DNA from: Symbiodinium natans
Taxonomy: Eukaryota > Sar > Dinophyceae > Suessiales > Symbiodiniaceae
Assembly: GCA_905221605.1 (NCBI GenBank)
Contig: CAJNDS010002419.1
Span: 309,650-373,649, forward strand
Direction: 5' to 3'
DNA: 64,000 nt
A program made the translations under genes and the position numbers. The notes below the pieces were generated by a model. It saw only the letters and a program-made list of their open reading frames with translations, ran no database searches and had not been told where the DNA came from. Shown piece by piece: positions 46,638-57,396 of this stretch. Numbering within the stretch: the first letter of the stretch is position 1; each line of letters begins with the position of its first letter.

Positions 46638-47918
46638 ACTGGAGAAGTTGAGAAGCATCAAAGATCATCGACGCTACTGTAATTGGGTTGCCTGGTAGCT
46701 GTCAAACTGCCGAAGCCTTGCTAGAAATCGAGTTTTATTCCCCATGGCTTTGCTCAGCTCGTGGGGGTAAGCATGGCGGCCTGACCTGTCCGTGAGTGCC
46801 GCAGGAGGCGAGAAAGAAGGACCTCGCCCCCCAGGCACACTCAAGGGGAAGCAGAAACACACGAAGTCGATTTTTTGCATTTGTTTGCAACGTACAGTAC
46901 TGGCCGGAGCTTAAGCAGCAATTAGGTTGCCCCCAACTCACGCAACTTCCAGGTCGCCTCCAAAGCGAGCCAATCCAAAGCCCGCGCCGGCAGTCTCTTG
47001 CTGAGAATTGACTGGCTGTGGCTGTGGGTTGCGTTCCTGCATCCGCTCGAGATGCCCAGGTATGATAAGTATGGCATGAGAGTATATATGGCCCCGTGCA
47101 GCTTTCAGGATCCTCCTGAGCTGGGCAAGGCTCGGATAGTGGATGGTGCGCCGCTGAATACTGGCTACTTGGTTCTCAATAGGACAGGCCACGCAACAGC
47201 CAAATTCGAGGCGGTGCTGTGGTTGTGCGCGAGCCAAGGTGAGAAGACATATCAGGCAGAGATTTTGGTTGCGCGAGAGGGCGCAGATGTGCTGATCCTA
47301 GCATACCTGCAGGGCAGAGGGCTCATAGGCGGCATAGGCGGCATAGGCAAGGCCTCCAAGAAAGCAATCGTTGTAGATGATTGGGCTACCGAAGGTCAAA
47401 CCTCCCACTGTGCGCATTGCAATCGGACTCAGCACGCGGCACATGCAAAGGAAGTTCATGGAACTTCCCTAAACCCTAAACCTTGAACAGACCTACCGAG
47501 CCTTGCCTGCGAGTGTGCTAGCGCGAGAGTCGAAACCCTGCCTTGCGATTCGGACAGGCTATGCAGGAGCGAAGAAAACCCTAAATCGAAAACCCTAAGC
47601 CGCATTGAACTTCTGGCTGTCCCGGACTGACCCCCGACGCTTCGCCCGTCGAACCGCTTGTCGTCTTGACGTAGCGCAGGCACTTGGCAAGCCGAAGGTT
47701 CTCAAAAAACCCAAGGAGGAATTGAGGTTTGGGAATAGGTTGAGAACGGCTGGGAGGTGGGATCGAACTTCGCAGCCCGAGATGTGCCCGCACCCAGGCC
47801 ATCAACCACTCTGGAAACGTGCGCACCATCGCCTGCCGGGGGCCCTCTCGGCAGTCGCGGGATGAGGCGGAGGAGGAGAGCCCATAAGTAAGGCTTTAGG
47901 GACTTTAAGGGGTCGAAT
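46638..47918. other. No confident gene
   Basis: A + frame at about 47110-47230 reads APLNTGYLVLNRTGHATAKF, faintly like a nucleotide-sugar transferase segment, but no supporting motif was found. CCCTAAA-like units lie at 47466-47482 and 47577-47600. A tRNA-like stretch on - (about 47755-47825) lacks a closing acceptor stem. Confidence 0.35.
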
Positions 47919-48292
47919 GTGGCAAAAAACAATAATGTAAACACTAAAACTACCAAAGGTATGTTATTATCAAAACACAAAGATATTGATATCAAGCATT
48001 ATAGTCCACAAAAGGGTATGTTCTATAAACGACCACACTATAAAATTGTTGATCTTGAAACCATACCTAATCATGGAATAGTAAATATGATCAGAAACGT
48101 TGAAATAAATTAACATATCACACAAATATCGTATTGCATGATATGGTTATATCATTTCCATTTGCATTAGATACAGGCGTTAATTTAATGACTGCATATG
48201 TTCCAGTGGTCTTTAGTAAAGATTTGCCACAAATATTGTTCAAATGTTGAAAGTTGTTGTTTAAAAACACTCAAATTCGTTTAATTTAAACT
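47919..48292 (+). other. AT-rich island with foreign-looking coding sequence
   Basis: This stretch is strikingly A+T-rich against its GC-balanced surroundings. It opens with ATG at 47919 and a 64-codon frame rich in Lys, Asn and Ile (for example HYSPQKGMFYKRPHYKIVDL), stopping at 48111-48113. The next frame over then reads on (LHDMVISFPFALDTGVNLMT) to TGA near 48250. Two adjacent open frames with A/T-ending codons suggest one gene with a frameshift that came from an AT-rich genome such as an organelle, virus or bacterium. I do not recognise the family. It ends right at a possible splice acceptor (48296/48297). Confidence 0.45.
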
Positions 48293-48297
48293 AGCAG

Positions 48298-48477
48298 GAC
48301 TGCCGCAAGTTCAATGACGCTGCCAAGGAGGGTCCCAAGGCCGGGCGCGATGCGGTCAGGTGTGAGCAGCTGCCCAAACACGGTTTGTGTATTCTCCCTG
48401 AAGGCTTGCAGAATGATGGCGCTGCTTCGCGGCATTATCACTTGAACGGCTTCAAAGGGCAGTACACGTGCCTATAA
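48298..48477 (+). CDS. Candidate exon of unknown gene
   Basis: After CTAGCAG the frame reads DCRKFNDAAKEGPKAGRDAV and continues to TAA at 48475-48477. An internal donor (GTCAG|gtgtga near 48361) may end the exon earlier. Composition is typical of the host, unlike the AT-rich DNA immediately upstream. No family recognised. Confidence 0.35.
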   Translation, partial: DCRKFNDAAKEGPKAGRDAVRCEQLPKHGLCILPEGLQNDGAASRHYHLNGFKGQYTCL

Positions 48478-48993
48478 AGATGCAGAGGCTTTTTCTTGCT
48501 GCGTCGTTGCATGAAGAAAGATCCCGGTGGCCGTTGCTCTGCACTTGTGCTGTCAAAGAAAGGCAAGAGCTGCAAAAGACCAAGAAGGGACGAAGCTGAC
48601 GGTGAGTCGGGCTTCAAAGTTAAGTTGCAACATATTCAGCATCGTTCATCAATGACCACTTGCCGCATGAATTTTGCACGTTTCGGCACCATGTCACTAG
48701 GACCCTCGGGCATGTCATCAGGGAATGAGCACCCTGTAGAAGTCAACCCATCATCGTGTGGCACGACTATTCAGAGAGCTAGCGCATGGGGTGAGCGAAA
48801 TGGCCTTGCAGCCTGCTCTTAAAAACTGCAACGCAGTTGCAGCAGAGAAAATTGGTGCGTTTGGTGCGATGCCTTGCCTCGTCAGATGCTTCTTATGGCA
48901 GTGTTTCAGCATGTCCGAAGCAATCTCGATGCGTTGCAGCAGACTTGGCCATGGTCATCATTCTTGGCCCGTATCGTGCCTGCGCGCTTCCAG

Positions 48994-49420
48994 GTTCTCC
49001 ATGGGTGTGGTGTTCTTCGAGATGTGGCGCCCTCCTTTCAACACTGCGCCTCGGCAGCAGGAGTTCGCGAGGGCTTGGTCCACATCTGGTCAGCAAGGCT
49101 ATGGAACGCGTGGACGTGCGCTGGCCTCGCCATTCCAGGTGTACGTAGGCTCCATACACGCAAAATGCTCTGTTCCGAGGCTTGGCAAGTTGGCCCTGCC
49201 AACGGCTCTCTCATCGGAGCCCATCAAGGACTTGGCGAATATGCCGAAGGAGTTCCTTCAGAAGGTGCAAGAAAAGCTCCCTGAGGTCCGCCATTCGAGG
49301 GTTGCCGGACGCAAGACCTCAGAGCATCAGTTTGTTGGTGCAGACCTATTTCGACAGGCACCGCCGGAGGCGGCAAAGATCTTAGCCTCCCTGTTGCAGG
49401 AAGACCCTGAGGCCAGACAT
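48994..49420 (+). CDS. Kinase C-lobe exons, eIF2-alpha-kinase-like, cut by a MITE
   Basis: After CCAG|G at 48993 the frame reads FSMGVVFFEMWRPPFNTA, matching kinase subdomain IX in the form typical of GCN2/PERK-type kinases (YSLGVxxFEMxxPPFxTxMER). Further down (about 49230-49418) come MPKEFLQKVQEKLPE and APPEAAKILASLLQEDPEAR, the subdomain X-XI helix that is normally followed by RPTAxELL. Exactly after ...PEAR a MITE-like element begins, so the domain's last helix is lost here unless splicing removes the element. The intron between the two parts is not resolved. Confidence 0.5.
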
Positions 49421-49520
49421 GGGGGTTACGATATTGGGGACACCTTCTTGGGGTCCTTCTTATAAGGGGATGTGAGATTTGGGGGTTTATATTGGGGGTT
49501 CCTCTATTCTCGTAACCCCC
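49421..49520 (-). mobile_element. MITE-like element with perfect 11-bp inverted repeats
   Basis: The element begins gggggttacga (49421-49431) and ends tcgtaaccccc (49510-49520), an exact inverted repeat. It is preceded by ACATG as in the two related elements. Its reverse complement contains ccttataagaaggacccc, aligning to the copies at 27199 and 44545. It is too short to encode anything. Confidence 0.65.
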
Positions 49521-50960
49521 AGTGTCAGCATGAATGGGCAATGGATTGGTCAAATGGGCTAACATGGCGGCGCTCGGGCTCTGCGCTTAGTGCCTTTCGG
49601 AACAATTTTTAAGGGATTATATTTGGCGGCCATGCATGTTGACATGCCTATGAGACTACCCTACCATATAGCACATCATAGCATGTGCAAAGAATAGGTA
49701 AGTATAAAGAAATAAGCAAGTACTTTATATATGTATATATACACACATATTGTTATAAGCAGCAACCCAATCCCTGCGGGGTGGCCTCGGAGGCCCGGTT
49801 CACCGCAGACCACCTGCCTGGGCCTAACTGGTGATGTTCATGGCAAAGCAAGGTATAGGGTGATTCTAATTTGACAGGATGGCATATGGGGTTTCCAAAG
49901 TCGGGGTACTCTTTTGGGGGGATAAGGGCTTTATCAAACCTTTTCTTCAAGAGCAAATAAGTGTTGATCAAGACTAGAGGAATGTGTGCTTCACGTCGCC
50001 GTGAAGAAAAAAGTCGATGTTGCATTTCGCACGGGAAAAAGACATTTTTCGAAAAACGTGGCAGGCGGGGGTGAAGAGTCATATTTCGCAGAGAACGCCC
50101 ATACGAAAATGCACGAATTCGTCGGCCTGCATGGGCATGTGTAGCATGTCGAGCCATGGCGGATTTTAAGTATTCTGTGTCGTCAAGGCGAGCGTGCGAA
50201 AACCTGCAAAACTCAACAAGTTTGTTAACAATCCAACAAAGGCGTTTCAGGGCTTATTGGTTTCAGGGCCACGGTACTGGACACGCACCCTGTTATTTGA
50301 TTTACATGGGCCTGCAGTCGTAGCATGTGCATTTTGGCAGGCGCTCGGGTTTCAGCAGCGGCAGGGACCTGCACGCGGACTTTGGGGATACGCCTTTAGG
50401 TTTGTGAAGGTTCGGTCCCTGCGCGTGTACTATGACATGAGAACTTGAAACAGGGGCTTTAGGTATCTGAGGGTTCCGTCTTTGCAGTAGAAGTCGATTT
50501 GGATAGGGCTTTACGTTTCTGAGTCCCGGGATGGGGATATGGCTTTAGGCATCACGAGGCCTGTTGCAAACAAGGGTTTACTCAACCCCAAATCGCAGAG
50601 TGCGACCGGAAGAAAACATGGGCATTCTCATCGTGCGGGCATGGATGCTCTGGGCATCCCATGCACTGGTAACATGGACGTTGACATCCTGCGGACATGG
50701 ATGCTCCGGGCATTCGCACGCGGTCTCTGCATTCATTCTAGCATTTGTGCGTGTATACAGGGTGCGCGATTGCACGCCCATAGAATTCCTCGACTGGAAT
50801 GAGGCTGAACCGCTCCGGGTTGCTACCTTCAGGCGCTTTCGACCCACAGGCGACCCAGCGAGATGTTTTTCTGAGCTTTGGCATCTTCACTTGCTGCCAC
50901 CGCAGGTGCAGCGTGTGTTGCGCGCATTGGAAGCATCCGACTGAGCTGGTTGGCCACCAT
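49521..50960. other. No confident gene; inverted copy of the 57-bp repeat
   Basis: The stretch 50617-50720 (gggcattctcatcgtgcggg, catggatgctc, ggtaacatgg) is a degenerate reverse-complement copy of the tandem repeat at 58474. A frame at 50780-50943 (FLDWNEAEPLRVATFRRFRP) could be an exon but was not assigned. A short AT microsatellite is at 49722-49750. Confidence 0.4.
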
Positions 50961-51306
50961 GGGTTTAGGGTTTAGGGTTCAGATGCAAAAAGGGTTTAGG
51001 GTTAGGGTTTAGGGTTTAGGGTTTAGGGTATAGGGTGTAGGGCATTTTCAAAAGCAGGGCTTCCTTGTCTTCCTGCCAGCCCAGGATCCGAGCTCTTCGG
51101 AGTCGGTGGCTTTGCTGCAGGCATGTCCGACTTAACGGCCGTGTCCCTCTTTTGGGCTGGCTCCTGCATAAGGGAACCTGGAACCAAACAAAGGGCAACG
51201 GGTACCCTAAACCCTAAACCCTAAACCCTAAGCCCTAAACCCTAAACCCTAAACCCTAAACCCTAAACCCTAAACCCTAAACCCTAAACCCTAAACCCTA
51301 AACCCT
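50961..51306. repeat. Facing telomere-like arrays, the longest in the window
   Basis: TTTAGGG units at 50961-51042 and CCCTAAA units at 51204-51306 (about 14 repeats) flank a spacer of about 160 bp. The orientation is that of two telomeres joined end to end with a spacer between them. Confidence 0.9.
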
Positions 51307-52790
51307 GACGTACGGAATCGACTTGCGGATGGCGTGCGTGGGCAACTGTAGTGATTGATGCTCGCCAGGCACTCTTCAGTCGTGTTGAAGAGCCCGCCAA
51401 GGAGCATGCCGCAGTTGAGAGCATCTCCAGTCGCTGTGGGCGTCATGTGCTCTCGCCGTGATGACCTCTGGCTCCCGCAGCCATTGCCTGTAGACTCTGG
51501 ACTTCCTTCTGCAAGCGGCATGCGTGTGCAACTCAGCACGTCCTGCGCCTCACCGTATCTGTGCTTTTTAAACCTGGAAGAAATGGATGTGCCCTCCTGA
51601 GCGCTCTGGCCATGGCACCTGCGCATTCGGGCAGCACCGGTGAGGAAGGCTTTGTGCGGCTGGACTGCAACAGAGTTAGGGAGTTTCATATCCCCAGGCT
51701 ACGACGATTTGCCCAAGCGTAGCCCGGAGCTGTGCACCTGCAATACCTACCAAGGCTGGAATTTTCTGATTTGATTCCGCCACTTTCCACCAGCAGATTT
51801 TTGGAGGAGTACTGGGGGCAGACACTCGGCTGGTGGATTTGGGGGCTCATCTGTTTAGGTTGTTGGGTTTCGCAGGGGGTTTAGACGAGCTTTTGGGCAC
51901 GGTTGTGCCATCCCATGACTTCGCTCATTGCTCAGTGTGGCGTGCAAGGAAAGTGTATTCCACGTCCCTGTGCGAGGCGCCCGCTCGACAGTAAGATGTA
52001 GATAATGGCTTTCAGCTGAGTGACAAGTTCGCCGATGCAGGACCTCCTCACCATTCTTAGTGTGGGATTCCATGATGGCAACCTGTCCGAGTGCGCCGCT
52101 CATCTTGAAAAATCCCTGCACTGATCGAGTCTGATAGAGCTTACAGGGCTAAACTTTGAGAAAGCCACGATGACAATAGTCGGAATCGTACAGACACCCG
52201 GCGATGAATGCGTCTTCTGGGCCTCCCGCGCTCAGATCTGCGGAGCGAGCCTAGGTTGCCGAGTGCAGGAAGGACGGCCCCTGCACTGTGTAGAGCTTGC
52301 GGCTTCTTTTCTTGCAAGGACATAGGTCGTCCTTAGATTGGTCAAAAGCCCAAAGGGGCCACAGAGCTGAGCTTGCGTCGACCTTGACGTATCGAGGAGG
52401 ACAACGTCCATTTCACCGAAGCAGAGCTGGAAGGGCTTCAAGCAGACCTGGAGCAGCGGAGGCGTTTATTTGCCTTGCTGCGGCAAGATGTCGGCTTCTT
52501 GAGTGATGTGCAGGAGCGTGATCCTCCCGTTTTGCTTCACGATTCTTGGCGCAACTGGAAGTAACAATGGCCAGCAGTAAAATGCACGGTTGGACGAGGA
52601 TGACGAGCATGACTCGGGTGAGGATGACGGGCATGATGAGATGGTGATGATGATGGGCATGATGATTCAGCTAAGGTTTTGTGGGCTAGGGGAAAACGGG
52701 GGTAGGCTGTAGAGAGGAGTATGCTTGAAAACACGGGAAAACGCAGAATAAACCGCTGGTTGTTGAGGGGCCTGAAAACCGAGAAAGTGA
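51307..52790. other. No recognisable gene
   Basis: No family motif was seen. GATGA-rich simple sequence occurs near 52595-52665. Confidence 0.4.
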
Positions 52791-52809
52791 GGGTTTAGGG
52801 TTTAGGGTT
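52791..52809 (+). repeat. Telomere-like TTTAGGG units at retrotransposon 5' junction
   Basis: gggtttagggtttagggtt ends two bases before the spliced-leader sequence that begins the retrotransposon transcript. Confidence 0.85.
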
Positions 52810-52811
52810 GA

Positions 52812-52833
52812 ACCGTAGCCATTTTGGCTCAAG
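52812..52833 (+). other. Genomic dinoflagellate spliced-leader sequence
   Basis: The 22 bases match the dinoflagellate trans-spliced leader in full, with A at the variable first position (core CCGTAGCCATTTTGGCTC). It is not followed by the GT expected of an SL-RNA gene donor; it runs on into GGGTTTCGG. It is therefore a relic of a mature trans-spliced mRNA copied back into DNA. A degenerate second leader end (TTTCGGCTCAG, 52836-52846) follows at once. Together they mark the 5' end of a retroposed message. Confidence 0.92.
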
Positions 52834-52876
52834 GGTTTCGGCTCAGGTCTGGTTGAAGTTCAGGGGTTGAAGTGCA

Positions 52877-54106
52877 ATGGGAGACTCCTCTACTGGGGCA
52901 AAGGCTGCACAGGCTGCACTAGTTGCAGCTATTGTCCACGAGGTTCCTGATGATGTCGAGGATCTTGAAGAGCAACACGGGCCGGGAATCGGTGATCACT
53001 CTCCTAGCAAGCGGGCCAGATACAGCATGGACCATGATGCACCATTAGCAGCCTGTGTCGAGTCCCCATTGAGCAGTCTTTCTCAGAGGGAACAGGAGTT
53101 GGAAGGGCCGGATGCTGCGCTTGACAGAATGGTTGCAGCACAGAGAGCGCTCAACGATGCTCCAGCTTGGGCCCTCGCACTGAATTCTTCAATCAGCGAA
53201 CAGGTGGCCAGGGTCACCACCACAGTCGGGCGGATGCAGGAACAGATTGCTGATGTAGAAAGGCGAAACATCGAAAGAATGGAGGCGTTTGAGAAGAAGC
53301 AGGAAGAGCAAGCACTCAAGCGAGATGACGCGATTCAGACCCAGTTGGACACCATGAAGACTGAGCTCAAGGCCATGCAGAACAGAGGCACTTCCAGTGG
53401 GATCCCCCACTCAGTGCCTCAAGCCCCTCCGGGCCTTGGACAGCAGATGCCAAGGCCGCCGTACGCTCGAGTCTCTCCAGCACCCGCTCATGACACCGCA
53501 GATGAAGTAAACTTCAACAGAATAGTGATTGGAGGCTGGCGTCGAGACACGCCAAAACGCGTGATCCAGGAAGAAGGATGGACACTGGCCCGCCATATGA
53601 GTGAAGTACAGATTGACAGGCTTGTGGTGTATGGGAAACGGGCCAATACGTGTCAGCTTTTCCTTAGCCCCCAACTTCCCATGTGGGAAGCCAAGTCGAG
53701 GTTCTACTCCCTTCAAGAGAAGTACTCCAACGCAGCCATACCGAATGGTCCTGAGCCGAAATGGCTTAGCCCGGCCAGGCCATTGGCCAGCCGACTCAAA
53801 AACAAAGCCACTCGACACGCGTGGAGTCGTCTACAAGAGGTGTGCAACTTGAAGGCAGAGGCGCCCGTGAACATCACGGTTGAGGACGTTGATTGGGGAA
53901 GGCAAGTCATCTGGCTGATGGATCGGCGTGCCTTGGCGCCCAGTTTGCCAGCCCTGTACCTTCAGGAAGGTGAGAAGTGCGGGTCTGTGGAATATCGGAG
54001 CGACTTTGGAGAGGTCACCAAGTTCCTAGTCAACATGAGCGTCCTTGAGAGCGCAGTGAGTATGCCTGCAAGTCAGATAGAGCCGATACTCAACAAAGCA
54101 ATCTGA
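52877..54106 (+). CDS. Retrotransposon ORF1 protein (coiled-coil, RNA-binding-like)
   Basis: ATG 52877 to TGA 54104-54106, 409 residues. Residues about 70-165 are strongly helical and charged (VGRMQEQIADVERRNIERME, KKQEEQALKRDD), a probable coiled coil for trimerisation. A Pro-rich linker follows (residues about 175-205). The C-terminal half (FNRIVIGGWRRDTPKRVIQE onward) has the alternating pattern expected of an RRM-like fold. LINE ORF1 proteins bind element RNA and chaperone it. The downstream endonuclease continues in the very same frame after the TGA. Confidence 0.8.
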   Translation: MGDSSTGAKAAQAALVAAIVHEVPDDVEDLEEQHGPGIGDHSPSKRARYSMDHDAPLAACVESPLSSLSQREQELEGPDAALDRMVAAQRALNDAPAWALALNSSISEQVARVTTTVGRMQEQIADVERRNIERMEAFEKKQEEQALKRDDAIQTQLDTMKTELKAMQNRGTSSGIPHSVPQAPPGLGQQMPRPPYARVSPAPAHDTADEVNFNRIVIGGWRRDTPKRVIQEEGWTLARHMSEVQIDRLVVYGKRANTCQLFLSPQLPMWEAKSRFYSLQEKYSNAAIPNGPEPKWLSPARPLASRLKNKATRHAWSRLQEVCNLKAEAPVNITVEDVDWGRQVIWLMDRRALAPSLPALYLQEGEKCGSVEYRSDFGEVTKFLVNMSVLESAVSMPASQIEPILNKAI

Positions 54107-57100
54107 AGTCAGGACAGTTCAGCTAGAGCTTCTGTCTTTCTGCTTGAATTCAGTACATGGAACCTTCATGGCAAGAACCTAGACCAGCTCAGCGACTGGA
54201 TGACGACGGTGGGTTATGGTTGCGATGTGATGTGCTTACAAGAGGTAGGAGGGCTTGGTGATCTTGTTTCTTCTCAGGTTGTTGGGGAACTTCGCCAATA
54301 CTATGTTCCGGGTGAGTCAGACTTGCATGACAGCATCATCCTCGGTTCTGGCGACACTGAAAGCTACCTTGGCCAGGTGATCGTGCTTGAGGTGTGGTAG
54401 ACCGTGTTGTTTCCACACATATGGGCATGAGATGGGTTGCGGTGGTTTTTGTTGACGTTCAGCAGCAAGAAAGGATGGTTGTGGGTGTGCACATGCCCCA
54501 CAAGGACAATTCAGAACAGTATTTTGATCAGACAGTTGCAGAGCTTCAGCAGTTTCTCCAAAGCTCCCGTGGGCAACCTTGCGTGCTTGCAGGGGACTGG
54601 AATGCAGACTTGGGAGATGCACGATACATGACACTAGATACCATGACTAACTCTCTGGGATACAGAATTTTTCATCCGGGGCAGTCTACCTGGCATGGGA
54701 GACTCTCAACCAGCATGCTTGACTATTTCTTCGTCAATGACAAGACCCTCCAGGACAGGAGGTTACGTGCGGATCCCGAAATTCATCATCAGCCTGAGGC
54801 AGCACCTGCCCTGGGCACCGATCATGATCTTGTGGGCATGCACTTGTATATTGTCAGACATAGCCAGGCCCGACAGCGGAAGCCACGCAAACGTAACAAG
54901 TGTCGCAAGTGGGTGGTGTCCAAGCAGGCCTTTGACAGTTGCAACCTGGACCCTAACTGGTTTGGGGAACAATCGGCCCAAGCGCAGTGGGAAGTGCTCA
55001 AGGATATAGCTACTGCGTGTTCTATACCCCGGCCGTCCCATAAATATGTGGACCCTCCAGACCTGAAGGACCTATGTAGGCAACGCCACTTGCTCACAGA
55101 TCCCGTGGACCGCGCAGAGCTTGCCCGCAGAATACTTGGCAGGCGACGTCAGGCCCGCACAGTATGGCTAGCAGATCTCCAGCAACGGGCTTCGTCAGGT
55201 GACTACGGGGCTCTGGGTTACCTGAAGGGCAGATCCAAACCAACAGCGTCATACAACTCTTTGATACAAAGTCAAGGGGGTAAAACTCAAGCCGTTCAGG
55301 CAGTACAAGCCCGCTTGCGTGACCTTTTTGAGGCCCCTGTTGAAGAGCGACAGATGGCTCAATCTGGGGGAGATCGGCTCGAACGACTGGCCGCTTCCGC
55401 TGAATACCAGCCATTTACCACAGAGGAAATCATGTTAGCCATTGGCCGTATGAAGAAAGGGAAGACTTCTGGACAGAGTGGCTTTTCTGCAGAGCTGGTT
55501 CAGTCGTTAGCGCAAATCCCGGAAGGGCTTGATATGCTGCGTAGTCACATGAACACACTGCTCCGCGACGGCTGCATCCCAGCCGACTATTTCCGAGCCT
55601 TCGTGGCGCTTGTGCCGAAGTTGCCCCAGGTGGCACGACCCAAAGATGTTCGTCCTATAAACATGCTGGAAACATTGAGTAAGCTATTCATGTCACTGCT
55701 CACTCGCAGGGTACAACCGGTTGTGCCAGAGTATCCATGCCAGTTTGCTGGGCGTCCTGGCCACCAGACGCTCGATGCCCTAACAGCGGCCTTCAACATG
55801 GTTGACCGGGAATCCAAGTGGGGTTGCTCTTCAATATGGATTAGCCTGGACGTCTCAAGTGCTTTTGACTCTTTGAAGACATCAGAGATAGCCTCCTTTC
55901 TTGCAGACGAGGTTAGCCCACAAAAAGGGTTGGAGGCCCTGCGCATGTTTCAATGCCTCAGTGAATCCAGCCTTGACTTTCAGTTTTTGGGAGATGCGTG
56001 GAGCCTCCAGCAGACGCGTGGAGTCTTACAGGGAGGTACGCACAGCTCCTGGGTCTTCAGCTGCGCCCTAGCCAGGAAAATGCAACAGCTGTTTGATAGA
56101 TGGGCTTTGCAGCGACCGCCCTCCCTGCATCACTCATATGGCATTCTCTATATAGATGACATCTTGATCAATATCCCGGAATGGGCCTCCAGTGATGCAA
56201 TGTTTTCGGAGCTGCGGACCGTCCTAGATGGTTTGGGGCTCACAGTCAATATGGACAAGACGCATCTCATGGCTTCGGCAAGCTTCCTGCAGGTAGGGCA
56301 CGAGACCCTACTGGAAGACTCTCCTTTGAGAGAGTTGCAGTGGGGAACGTCGGTGACATACTTGCGTAAGAAACTTTCGCATGAGGATCATCCCCACTCC
56401 CTTGTCGCTCAGGCTCAGAGATGCATGCATGTGGCCAGAGATGAGATGCACCCATTCTTGAAACGTTGCTCATGGATGGCAGTTCGGCACGCGCTTCACA
56501 TGTTGAGACAATACATCGCTGCGGTATGGTTATGGTTTGCTCCGCTAATCTTCCCGCTGCGCAAGCATGTTGACAAGATTGATGTTTGGCAGACAATGTA
56601 CACCATACAATGCTTACACCTTTATTTGCCCTCCTATTTGTCCAAGGATATGGCGTATTCTTTGTTGCGGGTCAGGCGTCGGGCGATTCGGGTCACAGTA
56701 CTTAGAGATCCCAAATGGCGCTGGGTTGATTCGTGGGTTAGGCGCAAGTGGACATATCTGGGCCACCTGCTCAGGCGTGGGTGCACAAATGTGGCAACCA
56801 GCGCTCTTTTGTCCTGTCAGCAACAGCAGCTGATTGGGGCGCCGTGGAGTAGCTCCGTCAATTGGCTTTTCAAGGTCACATCGAGGGTTTATGACACTGT
56901 CCAAAAGCCCAAAATAGCTCAGCTCATGACATGGGCGCAGGACAAGGAACAATGGGCTGCCAGAACCGATCGGGTTGTGGCCTTGTACCAGGGCACCTAT
57001 GCGCACGTGCACCAGGGCAGCTTTCCCTCCGTGCGTCAGCTGTTCGCTCTGAGTTTGGATTGGTTGCAGCCGGTTTTCTTGGATCTCTCTTCTTGGGGGT

Positions 57101-57396
57101 GGGGTTTACATGTTTTGCACAGAGAAGAAGGGTGGCAATACGTCACGATTCACTCGATACAACCCACAATGGAGCAGTGGTGCGAAGCCTTATCCCATCT
57201 CAGAATGCTTGGTGTGGCATGGGTCCTGCAGCTGTGTCTGTCGGAATTGTTACAAGATGTATTTGTGCATGTGTCGGCGCTGCAGCAGATTATGTGGCAG
57301 CGGCAAGAGGTGGCAGTACTCCTGGAGATTCTCCATGATTCACAGACTTCACTTTTACGCAAACTCAGTACTCCCATAGTGTATACGTCCCAGTGA
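54107..57396 (+). CDS. Retrotransposon endonuclease-reverse transcriptase, one frameshift
   Basis: The endonuclease starts in the ORF1 frame (FSTWNLHGKNLDQLSDWM, MCLQEVGG) with no ATG before its first catalytic motif. That frame hits TAG at about 54398. The rest runs in the -1 frame from 54394 for 1000 codons to TGA 57394-57396: AGDWNAD, GTDHDLV (endonuclease), then RT motifs LVPK, SLDVSSAFD (motif A, Asp about residue 486), GVLQGG (motif B) and YIDD (588-589). A C-terminal WTYLGHLLRR segment follows. APE-type endonuclease nicks target DNA and RT copies element RNA there. No RNase H was seen. The frameshift and in-frame TGA suggest a copy inactive as written, or recoding. Confidence 0.87.

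Noticed and set aside
47755-47825. tRNA-like sequence on the - strand (D-arm-like agagtggttgatggc, T-loop-like gttcgatcc)
   Set aside because: No pairing acceptor stem and poor T-arm pairing; similar fragments near 24190, 34575 and 38870 also fail to fold. They may be SINE or decayed tRNA relics.
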